This document shows, one piece after another, positions 16,317 to 24,682 of a stretch of DNA of 64,000 bases. This DNA is from Dryocola sp051307055. Its GTDB lineage: Bacteria; Pseudomonadota; Gammaproteobacteria; Enterobacterales; Enterobacteriaceae. The notes under the pieces are model-generated. The model did not search any database. It saw only the letters and a program-made list of their open reading frames with translations, and was not told where the DNA came from. The DNA lies in NCBI RefSeq assembly GCF_051307055.1, contig NZ_CP149994.1, positions 2,728,001-2,792,000 of the forward strand, written 5' to 3'. Position 1 is the stretch's first letter. Each line of letters opens with the position of its first letter. The position numbers and the translations under genes are program-made.

Positions 16317-17375
16317 TTAAATCAATGCTTGAACTATAGCCATAGAAGCGTGACCGCCACCATAAAGTTGGTGTGGATCCTGTATTTTTCGCCCGATATT
16401 GCGAGTAGCGGAACTGATAATTTTAGACGTATCAGCCCCTACCAATTCATTGGCACCTATTTCGATGAGTTCAACCCATTCAGTTTGATCACGCATCGTC
16501 ACACAGGCTTTACCAAAGAAAAATGCTTCTTTCTGAACGCCACCGCTATCTGTAACAACCAGGCTACATGATTTAAGCAGCCATATCATCTCAAAATAAC
16601 CTACCGGGTCAATTACCTGAACGTCAAGTTGCAAACCCTGTTCAGCGATCAATTTCCGAGTGCGGGGATGAAGCGGTAGCACGACGGGAGCAACCAAAGT
16701 ATGCAAGCTATTCAACGCAGAAATAATCTGTGCCAGACGCTGTGGGCTATCTGTATTTTCCGCACGATGCAGAGTAGCTAAAATGAACTGTTCAGGCAAA
16801 TTGGCTTTTGGTGATATTGCGTTCTGGGAAAAGAATAAAGCAGCATCCTGCATCACATCGCCCACTTGCAATATTTTTGCTGTTTTATTTGAGAACCCCT
16901 CATTATACAGGTTTTTTACTGCTGTATCTGTTGGACAAAACAAAAAATCACTTAGTTGATCCGTGAGAATACGGTTAATTTCTTCGGGCATCATCATATT
17001 AAAACTGCGTAGTCCAGCTTCAATATGTGCGACAGGAATATGTAATTTGGCAGCCGCAAGCGCCCCTGCTAAAGTGGAATTCGTGTCACCATAAACTAGT
17101 ACTCTTTCAGGCTTATGCTGTAATAATGCGCGTTCGATCTCTACCAGCATCCTTCCTGTCATTTCACCATGGCTGCCACCATGAATATCAAGTTGAATAT
17201 CTGGTTTGGGTATTCCAAGCTGGTTAAAGAAAACATCTGACATATTGGCATCGAAATGCTGCCCAGTATGCAACATAATTTCATTAAGACCCGATGTTTG
17301 CGCTATTGCTCGCGATACAACGCTGGCTTTGATGAATTGAGGGCGAGCTCCGACTATAGTTAAAATATTCTGCAT
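16317..17375 (-). CDS. wbpI: WbpI-like UDP-GlcNAc3NAcA 2-epimerase
   Basis: Member of the non-hydrolysing UDP-GlcNAc 2-epimerase (WecB) family. GARPQFIKASVVSRA at the N-terminus, VYGDTNSTLAG, HIEAGLRSFN and TDSGGVQKEAFFFGK are family motifs. 352 aa, very near WbpI of P. aeruginosa (about 354 aa). The start is the ATG at 17375 because the family begins exactly there; a longer frame to 17468 runs into the upstream gene. With WbpA, B, E and D in the same operon it most likely converts UDP-2,3-diacetamido-glucuronic acid to the manno epimer rather than making UDP-ManNAc. Confidence 0.88.
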   Translation of the reverse strand: MQNILTIVGARPQFIKASVVSRAIAQTSGLNEIMLHTGQHFDANMSDVFFNQLGIPKPDIQLDIHGGSHGEMTGRMLVEIERALLQHKPERVLVYGDTNSTLAGALAAAKLHIPVAHIEAGLRSFNMMMPEEINRILTDQLSDFLFCPTDTAVKNLYNEGFSNKTAKILQVGDVMQDAALFFSQNAISPKANLPEQFILATLHRAENTDSPQRLAQIISALNSLHTLVAPVVLPLHPRTRKLIAEQGLQLDVQVIDPVGYFEMIWLLKSCSLVVTDSGGVQKEAFFFGKACVTMRDQTEWVELIEIGANELVGADTSKIISSATRNIGRKIQDPHQLYGGGHASMAIVQALI

Positions 17376-17382
17376 AATTTTT

Positions 17383-18501
17383 TCATCTAAGTAGTGATTG
17401 GTAAAAAGAAAGCAATTTACGCTCTTCAATTGTCCAGTTATATTTTTCTTGTACAGCCTGTTGGCCATTGCGTCCCATTTGTTCAGCTTCTTTAGGATGA
17501 GTTACTAAATAATCTATGGCTTCGGCGATAGAAACTGGATTTAGTGGATCGACACATAATCCGCACTGATTACCTTTAATAATTTGTTGCCAAAGAGGAA
17601 AATTGGAACCAATAACTGGCACACCTGAGCTCATATACTCAAACATTTTATTAGGTTGTGCATCAATGTGATTTGGCGAGGGTAAAAAAGTTACTAAACC
17701 AGCCACACATCGAGATAACAGTACCCTGACTCCCTCACGATCAATAAATCCAAGAGAATCGACATATGTCCAACCACTATCAGAATGAGCAGCCTTTTCA
17801 ACGGCGCTTTCACTAAATTGTCCGGCTAATTGCAGTCTGGCTTTTGACTGGGTAATTCCCATAGCTTGAACAACTTGTAAAATACCTCGGATTTGTCCAA
17901 TCCCACCAACATAGGCAATATGATCTCGTTTATTTGACCAATCGGTACCGTTTGTTGAACCTAATTCACCTAATAATGGATAGTTATTAATATCAACTGA
18001 AGTTATTCCCAAACTTAAATATTTATCTCTAATAACAGGCGTGGCTGAAATAACGGCATCTAATTTTTTACAGGCCCAGCGCTCATAGATAGCAAAGCTT
18101 TTTGATAATAGCCATTTTGCAGGCTTGTTCAAGTAAGGTTTACCGAGAAGTTGTTTAGGAACATCCTCATGAGCGTCAAATATAACAGTCTTGCCCATTT
18201 TTTTCAATTTTATGCCAATTGGGATTAATTCAGGATCATGTATATGGTAAATATCTGCCTTTAGTTCCACAGCCTTTTCCAAAACCCGCCAAGGGGCTCT
18301 GCGAATTCGGTCGAAGCGACCATTAGATGGTCCGACATCATAAATGTTCACACCACCTTTCTTTTCATCACCTAGACCATCTGCCACTACTAAATAAACA
18401 ACATAGCCATGCACTGCCAGTGAGCAACATTGTTTTAAGTATATACGTGTATCAAACCGCGGATGAGCTGAGGTTAGATGGGCTACAATTAACTTAGACA
18501 T
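17383..18501 (-). CDS. Glycosyltransferase family 4 (WbpH-like)
   Basis: 372 aa GT4 transferase. HLTSAHPRFDTRIYLKQC at the N-terminus, DIYHIHDPELIPIG, FDAHEDVPKQ and a C-terminal EYMSSGVPVIGS motif (E of EX7E present) define the group. Length and N-terminus agree with WbpH of P. aeruginosa O5 (about 373 aa). The start at 18501 (ATGATG, second ATG) is chosen because the upstream extension to 18747 would read through the end of wzy. It lies 20 bp after wzy and 7 bp before wbpI. Expected to transfer a mannuronic-acid-type sugar in the cytoplasm; specificity is inference. Confidence 0.85.
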   Translation of the reverse strand: MSKLIVAHLTSAHPRFDTRIYLKQCCSLAVHGYVVYLVVADGLGDEKKGGVNIYDVGPSNGRFDRIRRAPWRVLEKAVELKADIYHIHDPELIPIGIKLKKMGKTVIFDAHEDVPKQLLGKPYLNKPAKWLLSKSFAIYERWACKKLDAVISATPVIRDKYLSLGITSVDINNYPLLGELGSTNGTDWSNKRDHIAYVGGIGQIRGILQVVQAMGITQSKARLQLAGQFSESAVEKAAHSDSGWTYVDSLGFIDREGVRVLLSRCVAGLVTFLPSPNHIDAQPNKMFEYMSSGVPVIGSNFPLWQQIIKGNQCGLCVDPLNPVSIAEAIDYLVTHPKEAEQMGRNGQQAVQEKYNWTIEERKLLSFYQSLLR

Positions 18502-18521
18502 CATTATTTCTCTAGTAAATT

Positions 18522-19796
18522 TTAAGGAGATGTTTTCCCACTTCGTGGAATGATCATGTATAGAACAATTAATAAAAGCAGCCCGTGAGTTAGCAAAGCA
18601 GTTATAAAATCCGTAGATGTTGTAATAGAAAACATAACTACAAATGAAGAGCTTATTACAAATCGCTTTCCTATATATTTCGATAAAGATTCCAGGAAGG
18701 ATATTAATAACCCCAGGAGAATTGAATATAGTATTACTCCGAACCATCTAGCGTTCGCAAATCCGCTTCCTATAAATCCTGTATTAGCAGACATATCTGG
18801 CTGGCCAAAATACTGTGCACCAATAAGATTTACCATTTTGAGATCATAAGGATTATTAACTAAACCGAAAGTTAATTTGCTCTCACTCCAATAGTAAGGC
18901 TCATGTATAGAAAAAAACTCAACGTAGTAATTATTCAATAGCATAGGCAGAAGTATCGCTCGTCTTGAAGAGAAACTTCCTATAATGCCAAAGCCCATAC
19001 CGGGATAAATATCACTTAAATAAAAATCGACGATAGCAATAAACAAAACCGAGATTAACAGAGTATAATAATACACCCCCCACTTCCTTGCCCCAGAGAA
19101 TAAATAAATCCCAAAGGTTAAAAAAGGGTAAAGCAACGGTGATTTATGTGCAGTAAAACCAAAAATAAGAATGGAAAATACAAACCCTGCGTATAAGAAA
19201 AAATATCTTTTATATATGATTGATAACACCATCATTATCGGTATGAAAATTTTACTAGTTGCAGGGGAAAGATAACCAAATATAGAAGGGAGCGCGTCGC
19301 CTGCAGATTTCCTAAACTCGTAAACCTTCAAAATATTAAGGTTAAATCCTGACATACCGATAAAGTAGACATAAGAAAAAATAGTGAATAAAGCAATCAA
19401 AAACAGAAACCAAAGCAATTGATGTCTATTTAAAGTGAACAGTTTAAATGAAGCTAGCTTTACTTTAGATGAAATAATAAATACTATAAAAATAGAAACT
19501 ATTGTAACGAAAAAGAATAATGTTGTTGCAACCCCTACACTATAAAGCACAAGTGATGGAATTAATAATAAAGCCATAATCACTTGGTGGTAAAAACCAA
19601 CTACACCTTCGACTTTAGATAAGAAGAAATATAAAATAATAAAGATACAAGCAATCAGAGTTCTTTCCCAAGAAAAATCACTTATAAATCCCATATACGA
19701 AAATAAAGGAGATACGAATGATTCATACAGAAACAACAATAAAACAAAATAAAGTAGTGTTAGTGGGAAGATAGATATTTTACAAGAAACCTTCAT
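18522..19796 (-). CDS. wzy: Wzy, O-antigen polymerase
   Basis: 424 aa, very hydrophobic, with about 11-12 predicted membrane segments, large periplasmic loops in the middle and late part, and strongly A+T-rich codon use. The late segment DMSANTGFIGSGFANARWFG resembles the conserved end of O-antigen polymerases. Being the only polytopic protein in the locus that is neither flippase nor acyltransferase supports the call. It would join O-units on undecaprenyl diphosphate at the periplasmic face, with length set by Wzz. Polymerases diverge strongly, so the call rests on topology and context. Confidence 0.85.
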   Translation of the reverse strand: MKVSCKISIFPLTLLYFVLLLFLYESFVSPLFSYMGFISDFSWERTLIACIFIILYFFLSKVEGVVGFYHQVIMALLLIPSLVLYSVGVATTLFFFVTIVSIFIVFIISSKVKLASFKLFTLNRHQLLWFLFLIALFTIFSYVYFIGMSGFNLNILKVYEFRKSAGDALPSIFGYLSPATSKIFIPIMMVLSIIYKRYFFLYAGFVFSILIFGFTAHKSPLLYPFLTFGIYLFSGARKWGVYYYTLLISVLFIAIVDFYLSDIYPGMGFGIIGSFSSRRAILLPMLLNNYYVEFFSIHEPYYWSESKLTFGLVNNPYDLKMVNLIGAQYFGQPDMSANTGFIGSGFANARWFGVILYSILLGLLISFLESLSKYIGKRFVISSSFVVMFSITTSTDFITALLTHGLLLLIVLYMIIPRSGKTSP

Positions 19797-19812
19797 TATT
19801 ATAACCCTATAA

Positions 19813-21084
19813 TTATTGTTGCGCTTGTATGTTATTATTCCGTAGGACTTTTAGAACAACATAAAAATATATAAGATAAAAAACCACCCCACTTAGCGCA
19901 TATAACTCAACCACATACTCTTTAAATAGGAAAAAACCAAGATATACACTAGACACTCTTAAGCAAACACCAAAAACTTGTAATAATAACGCTACTTTTT
20001 GTGCGTTTACGATATGTAGTGTCATTGAAACAGGAGATACAATAAATTGCATTAGGAACCATGGCGCCATCCAACTAATTATAGTGCCAGCTCGGGCCCA
20101 ACTTTCACCAAAAATCAAAGGAACAAAAAATGGAGCTAATATAGCAACTGCTAATATTGGCAACACGCCAACCTTGAAGAGTGAACCTACTGTTTTGATA
20201 GTAAAAGCCTTCAGCTCACCATTATAGGCTCTGGCAGGTGCTTCCGAGAGAAATACCTGAGCAACAGCACCTCCAATTAAACTCATAGGCGCTGACAGCA
20301 AGCGTATTGCTAACATCAAGTAACCAGCCTCACTTCCAATAGAATAAGTAGCAATCAGGATAATTGGTAGTTGCATGCCTGCAGAGTTGGCCAAGGCCTC
20401 CCAAGTAGAATATTTTGGAAATTTATCATAAGCCCTAAATGTGTTTATAAGGTTATTAAATTTTATTTGGTGAAAGAAGTGATTAGCATCTTTTAAAAAA
20501 CGTATGCCCAAACCAACCACCCCAGCCCCAGCCTGAAACAAAGACCCCAGCAATAATCCTAAAGGAGAGATGCCCAAAAAACCAAGACCCAACTGTGTAA
20601 ACGCGCAACTCAGAGACTGACCAATTCTGGTTCTTGCAACCTGATTAAAGTTTTTTTGTCGTGTCGCCCAGTATTGAAATGCAGCATAACTACCCGAGAA
20701 AAATATCCCGAGGGGAATCATCCACAAAAATCCTTCTAATTTATTACTACTTAGCTGGGTAATCTGTTCATTAAAAATTAAAATAATTAATCCGGAAATG
20801 GCCGTGATACAGCAAGTACTTGTCAATGCTAAAAATACTAGCTCGAACGCCTCTTTATTATTTTTGGAAATAGGTATTGCTATTTCAAATCGAAGACAAG
20901 CAATGACTGAAAAAATTGACAATATCGCAGAATACATCGCAAAAACTGAAAATCCCTCGGGAGAATACACCCTTGTTAAGATCGGTGATATACCAATAGG
21001 AATAATTTGAGCTAAAGCTGTACCGGTCATCAAAGTCAAAACATTTTTTGCAAACTTCGACTTAGATAATAACTTTTTAATCAT
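19813..21084 (-). CDS. wzx: Wzx, O-unit flippase
   Basis: 423 aa of the polysaccharide transporter (MOP/PST) superfamily. It begins with a short basic cytoplasmic segment and FAKNVLTLMTGTALAQIIPIGISPILTRVYSPEGF, the typical first helix of Wzx; about 12 hydrophobic segments follow. Moves the undecaprenyl-linked O-unit across the inner membrane. It overlaps the upstream acyltransferase by 8 bp and ends 16 bp before wzy. Confidence 0.9.
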   Translation of the reverse strand: MIKKLLSKSKFAKNVLTLMTGTALAQIIPIGISPILTRVYSPEGFSVFAMYSAILSIFSVIACLRFEIAIPISKNNKEAFELVFLALTSTCCITAISGLIILIFNEQITQLSSNKLEGFLWMIPLGIFFSGSYAAFQYWATRQKNFNQVARTRIGQSLSCAFTQLGLGFLGISPLGLLLGSLFQAGAGVVGLGIRFLKDANHFFHQIKFNNLINTFRAYDKFPKYSTWEALANSAGMQLPIILIATYSIGSEAGYLMLAIRLLSAPMSLIGGAVAQVFLSEAPARAYNGELKAFTIKTVGSLFKVGVLPILAVAILAPFFVPLIFGESWARAGTIISWMAPWFLMQFIVSPVSMTLHIVNAQKVALLLQVFGVCLRVSSVYLGFFLFKEYVVELYALSGVVFYLIYFYVVLKVLRNNNIQAQQ

Positions 21085-22927
21085 TATTTATTATCCTTGC
21101 AAAAAAAGGTTTTGCTTTTTCAGCATAAAGCTTACTTCCAATTTCATTAAGATGACTATTGTCAAAATACATTAATTCCCCATTATATGTGGGTGCCTTC
21201 ATAAAAAGAGAGAGAGACGACAAATCAATTATCTTCGCATTACTATACTTACTAACTATAGTACGCAAATCCTCATTGGTTCTAATGTAATCTTTATTAA
21301 TTCCTGCTTGTGACGGTATTCCAATATATTGCAGACGCTGATTTCGAAGTGGACTGGTATTTAATAATGGCACTTGTGTCAAAATCACAATTTTTTTCCG
21401 TTTTTGCTGTATGTCATCTAAAAAAAGTGATAGTACATGCGGAAATTTTTTACTTGAGAACTGATAATTCCAGGCTCCAGCCAGAATAATAAACTGGCTT
21501 TTATCATAAAACTTTCTTGCTATTTCTATCTGATTAATACATGATTTCTGCGCCCAATAAGGTAATCGCTGATAATCAAAACTAGGGATGGTCACACAAC
21601 TGCTGGCAGTTATAACTCTTGCTCTAAAACCAAGCTCCTTACCCAGATAATCAAAGAACTTATTAAGCATTGCTGCATGTGAATCACCCAGTACTAGCAC
21701 TTCATGTTTACTGGTGAGGTCACCTCTAAGACATTCCTTCACTATTTGACCATGACAAATCGTCGCGGGATCTGCATAGCGCTGGTACTCAATCGATAAT
21801 TTAGGCGGTGTAAAAATTTGATTAATATACTTTGCAACCGGCATTAAGATGCTCGTCCCTCCGACCAAAACTGCCCCAGCTAAAAATCCTTTTCTTATGG
21901 TAAATTCAGTGCGATATGGCACTTCGATTAAGTAATATGAAAACCATGAAATAGTAACCGTTAATATAATGAACAAAAAGCTAAAACTTGAATTTAATAT
22001 ATAAGTACCACTGCAATACCTCAAAAGAGCCAATACAGGCCAATGCCAAAGGTATAGAGAATAAGAAAGAGCTCCAATCCAAACTAACCACGGGTGCGAT
22101 AAAAAGTGGTTGACATAACTCTTCTTTACACAGAATAGAATTAAAATAACACCCAGAACAGGAAATAATGATGCAATGCCGGGAAAAGGTCCTAACATGG
22201 GCTGTAGAAAAACTGCCATGATCACCAGAAATAAGCCGACGCAATTTAACTGTTTTTTAACAAATGGCTTTTGCTTTGTACTTATCAGATACAATGCGGT
22301 GAGAGAACCAGCAAAAAACTCAGGTAGTCTTGCAGCTAAACTATAATAAGTAGCCTGTTCCGCTCCTACTGCACGTAATTGATATTCTGCAAGTATAATA
22401 AATACAATAAAAAACGCCCATAATACTACTTTAAGAATACGTACAGGCAACAATAATATTAAAAATGGTATAATCAGGTAAAATTGTATTTCAACTGCCA
22501 ATGACCAAGTATGCAATAATGGCTGTTCATGAGTAGCAGGTGAAAAATAGTCTCCAAAGGTAGAGAAATAGCTATTACTATTAAACCATATGGCTTTTTT
22601 AAGACCAACCAGGAATTCGGTAAAGTCTGATGGTAAAAATACTATTGCAGTAAATACGCCGATAAAAACCAGCATAAAAAAATATGCGGGAAAAATTCTT
22701 TTAATTCGACTTAAATAAAAATACTGTATAGCATTAAGAAGTTGATAATCAGCCTTTTGTTTCTTATCGATTAAGATACTAGTGATAAGAAAACCTGAGA
22801 GAACAAAAAAAATATCTACACCAACAAATCCGCCCGGTAGCCAGGCAGGATTGTAGTGAAACACGATCACAGCTAATACCGCGATCGCTCTTAATCCCTG
22901 AACATCAGGGCGATAAGTCAAACTCAT
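21077..22927 (-). CDS. Acyltransferase family 3 with C-terminal SGNH domain (WbpC/OafA-like O-acetyltransferase)
   Basis: 616 aa. Residues 1 to about 370 form an integral membrane AT3 domain: YRPDVQGLRAIAVLAVIVFHYNP near the N-terminus contains the catalytic-region RP and FH, followed by GFVGVDIFFVLSGFLIT and about ten membrane segments. Residues about 400-616 are an SGNH-like domain: VLGDSHAAML gives the GDSH Ser and FDNSHLNEIG the DXXH pair. This OafA/WbpC architecture O-acetylates O-antigen sugars, with AT3 passing acetyl across the membrane to SGNH. It overlaps wbpE by 4 bp. P. aeruginosa O5 has WbpC of similar size (about 629 aa) in a comparable position. Confidence 0.9.
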   Translation of the reverse strand: MSLTYRPDVQGLRAIAVLAVIVFHYNPAWLPGGFVGVDIFFVLSGFLITSILIDKKQKADYQLLNAIQYFYLSRIKRIFPAYFFMLVFIGVFTAIVFLPSDFTEFLVGLKKAIWFNSNSYFSTFGDYFSPATHEQPLLHTWSLAVEIQFYLIIPFLILLLPVRILKVVLWAFFIVFIILAEYQLRAVGAEQATYYSLAARLPEFFAGSLTALYLISTKQKPFVKKQLNCVGLFLVIMAVFLQPMLGPFPGIASLFPVLGVILILFCVKKSYVNHFLSHPWLVWIGALSYSLYLWHWPVLALLRYCSGTYILNSSFSFLFIILTVTISWFSYYLIEVPYRTEFTIRKGFLAGAVLVGGTSILMPVAKYINQIFTPPKLSIEYQRYADPATICHGQIVKECLRGDLTSKHEVLVLGDSHAAMLNKFFDYLGKELGFRARVITASSCVTIPSFDYQRLPYWAQKSCINQIEIARKFYDKSQFIILAGAWNYQFSSKKFPHVLSLFLDDIQQKRKKIVILTQVPLLNTSPLRNQRLQYIGIPSQAGINKDYIRTNEDLRTIVSKYSNAKIIDLSSLSLFMKAPTYNGELMYFDNSHLNEIGSKLYAEKAKPFFARIINND

Positions 22928-24003
22928 TCCTGGAAAGCTCGCACTACCCGCAATTGTTCTTCCTCTGTAATGTAAGGATGCATTGGTAAACTAATCACTT
23001 CTTCAGAAATCTTATCGCCGTTGTGCAGCGTAACGCTGGCATCGGCTACAGCAGGTTGTTTATTTAATGGGATCGGGTAATGAACGGCTGTTGGAATACC
23101 TGCTTGCTGGAGCTTCTGTTGAATTTGACTGCGATTCTTAACCAGGATCGTATATTGCGCCCATGAAGAGACGTTATGTGCTTCTACAAACGGCGTGGTA
23201 GTAATACCTGCATCGTTGAGTAGCTGGGTATAACGTGCCGCAGCCTGATTACGAAGCTGTATTTCTTCTTCAAAAATAGCTAGCTTAGGCAAAAGAATTG
23301 CAGCCTGAAGAGTATCCAGGCGACTGTTGACTCCGACACGGATATGATGATAGCGGCGGTCTTGACCGTGACGTGCAATCTGACGGAGCACAGTGGCAAG
23401 TTCATCATCATTGGTAAAAATGGCTCCGCCGTCGCCATAGCATCCCAATGGCTTACTAGGAAAGAAACTGGTGCAGGAAACGGTTGTCAGATTACATGAA
23501 CGCTTTCCTTTATAGCTTGCACCAAAGCTTTGAGCTGCATCTTCAATTACTGGAATGCCATATTTATCAGCAATTGCATTAATGGCATCATAATCAGCGC
23601 ATTGCCCATAGAGACTTACAGGAATGATTGCCTTGGTTCTTGGCGTAATGGCTGCTTCAAGCTTTTCTGGATCGAGATTATAAGTTTTAGGGCAAACATC
23701 AACATATACCGGCTTGGCCCCGAGCAGTGCCACCGTTTCAGCCGTTGCAATATAGGTAAAACCAGGAGTGATCACCTCATCACCAGGGCCAATTCCAAAG
23801 GCCATTTGCACTATTTGAAGAGCATCAGTGCCATTTGCAACGCTAATACAATGTTTAGCACCGGTAAATTCTGCAAGTTTTCCTTCTAGCTCGGCTACTT
23901 CTGGCCCCAAAATATAATGACCATGCTCAAGTACTTTTTGTATGGCAGCATCAAGTTGTTCTTTAATACGAGCCTGCTGAACCACCAAGTCAATAAATTG
24001 CAT
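22924..24003 (-). CDS. wbpE: WbpE, UDP-2-acetamido-3-dehydro-glucuronate 3-aminotransferase
   Basis: PLP-dependent sugar aminotransferase of the DegT/DnrJ/EryC1 family. It transfers an amino group from glutamate to C3 of UDP-3-keto-GlcNAcA, coupled to WbpB cofactor recycling. Seen: HYILGPEVAELE, GTDALQIVQMAF, VIEDAAQSFGASYKGK and FFPSKPLGCYGDGGA with the PLP lysine. 359 aa from the ATG at 24003, the length I recall for P. aeruginosa WbpE, with long segments that look nearly identical to it. Upstream in-frame codons are only TTG/GTG. Confidence 0.92.
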   Translation of the reverse strand: MQFIDLVVQQARIKEQLDAAIQKVLEHGHYILGPEVAELEGKLAEFTGAKHCISVANGTDALQIVQMAFGIGPGDEVITPGFTYIATAETVALLGAKPVYVDVCPKTYNLDPEKLEAAITPRTKAIIPVSLYGQCADYDAINAIADKYGIPVIEDAAQSFGASYKGKRSCNLTTVSCTSFFPSKPLGCYGDGGAIFTNDDELATVLRQIARHGQDRRYHHIRVGVNSRLDTLQAAILLPKLAIFEEEIQLRNQAAARYTQLLNDAGITTTPFVEAHNVSSWAQYTILVKNRSQIQQKLQQAGIPTAVHYPIPLNKQPAVADASVTLHNGDKISEEVISLPMHPYITEEEQLRVVRAFQE

Positions 24004-24027
24004 ATCCACACCCAATATTTTTATTAA

Positions 24028-24603
24028 TTAAAGTTTTTTTAGTTGTTTGCCATCAAGATGATAAACACAACCTGTATGTGGGCAGGTTACTTGTCCCTGT
24101 CCTTCAACGGGCAAATCAAGCTGCTCACCAAACTCGCTCATCCAGCCAATTTGTTTTGCAGGCACTCCAACCATTAAGGCGTAGGCCGGTACATCTTTAT
24201 TAATTACGGCACCCGCACCAATAAATGCATATTCGCCAATCGTCACTCCGCAAACAATAGTACAGTTGGCGCCTAACGTGGCGCCTTTATTAACCTGTGT
24301 ATCTCGATATTGGTCCTTTCGTTCAATTAATGAACGCGGGTTATATACATTGGTAAAAACCATACTAGGGCCACAAAAAACACCCTCAGCTAAATAAACG
24401 TTATCGTAAACAGAAACGTTATTCTGGACTTTACAATGATCCCCAATTTTCACTTTATTGCCGACAAAAACATTCTGTCCAAGTGAAACTCCAGCACCAA
24501 TCTCTGCTCCACCACAAACGTGGGCAAAATGCCATACGCGCGAACCGTCGCCTATTTTGGCACCTTCATCAACGATGGCCGAATCATGCTTATAATAACT
24601 CAT
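24028..24603 (-). CDS. wbpD: WbpD, UDP-3-amino-GlcNAcA N-acetyltransferase
   Basis: 191 aa left-handed beta-helix acetyltransferase with repeated hexapeptides (IGDGSRVWHFAHVCGGAEIGAGVSLGQNVFVG and following). It acetylates the C3 amino group made by WbpE, giving UDP-2,3-diacetamido-glucuronic acid. The length equals WbpD/WlbB. A C-terminal CPHTGCVYHL segment has two Cys, a possible metal site seen in close relatives. It begins 79 bp after wbpA, the interval holding a terminator-like hairpin. Confidence 0.92.
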   Translation of the reverse strand: MSYYKHDSAIVDEGAKIGDGSRVWHFAHVCGGAEIGAGVSLGQNVFVGNKVKIGDHCKVQNNVSVYDNVYLAEGVFCGPSMVFTNVYNPRSLIERKDQYRDTQVNKGATLGANCTIVCGVTIGEYAFIGAGAVINKDVPAYALMVGVPAKQIGWMSEFGEQLDLPVEGQGQVTCPHTGCVYHLDGKQLKKL

Positions 24604-24621
24604 TTCATAACTCCAAACTGA

Positions 24622-24663
24622 GCATAAAAAGAACTCGAAATGGTATTTTCACCATCTCGAGTT
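24622..24663 (-). terminator. Terminator-like hairpin between wbpA and wbpD inside the O-antigen operon
   Basis: On the minus strand AACTCGAGATGGT (24663-24651) and ACCATTTCGAGTT (24644-24632) form a 13-bp stem with one mismatch and a 6-nt loop, followed by CTTTTTATG. That is the form of an intrinsic terminator located within an operon. RfaH recruited at the upstream ops element would be expected to let polymerase pass. Confidence 0.6.
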
Positions 24664-24682
24664 ATAAAGACGAATCAAATTT

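Noticed and set aside
18502..18747. N-terminal extension of the WbpH-like transferase
   Set aside because: The extension overlaps the end of wzy, and the family N-terminus (SKLIVAHLTSAHPRFDTR) begins at 18501.
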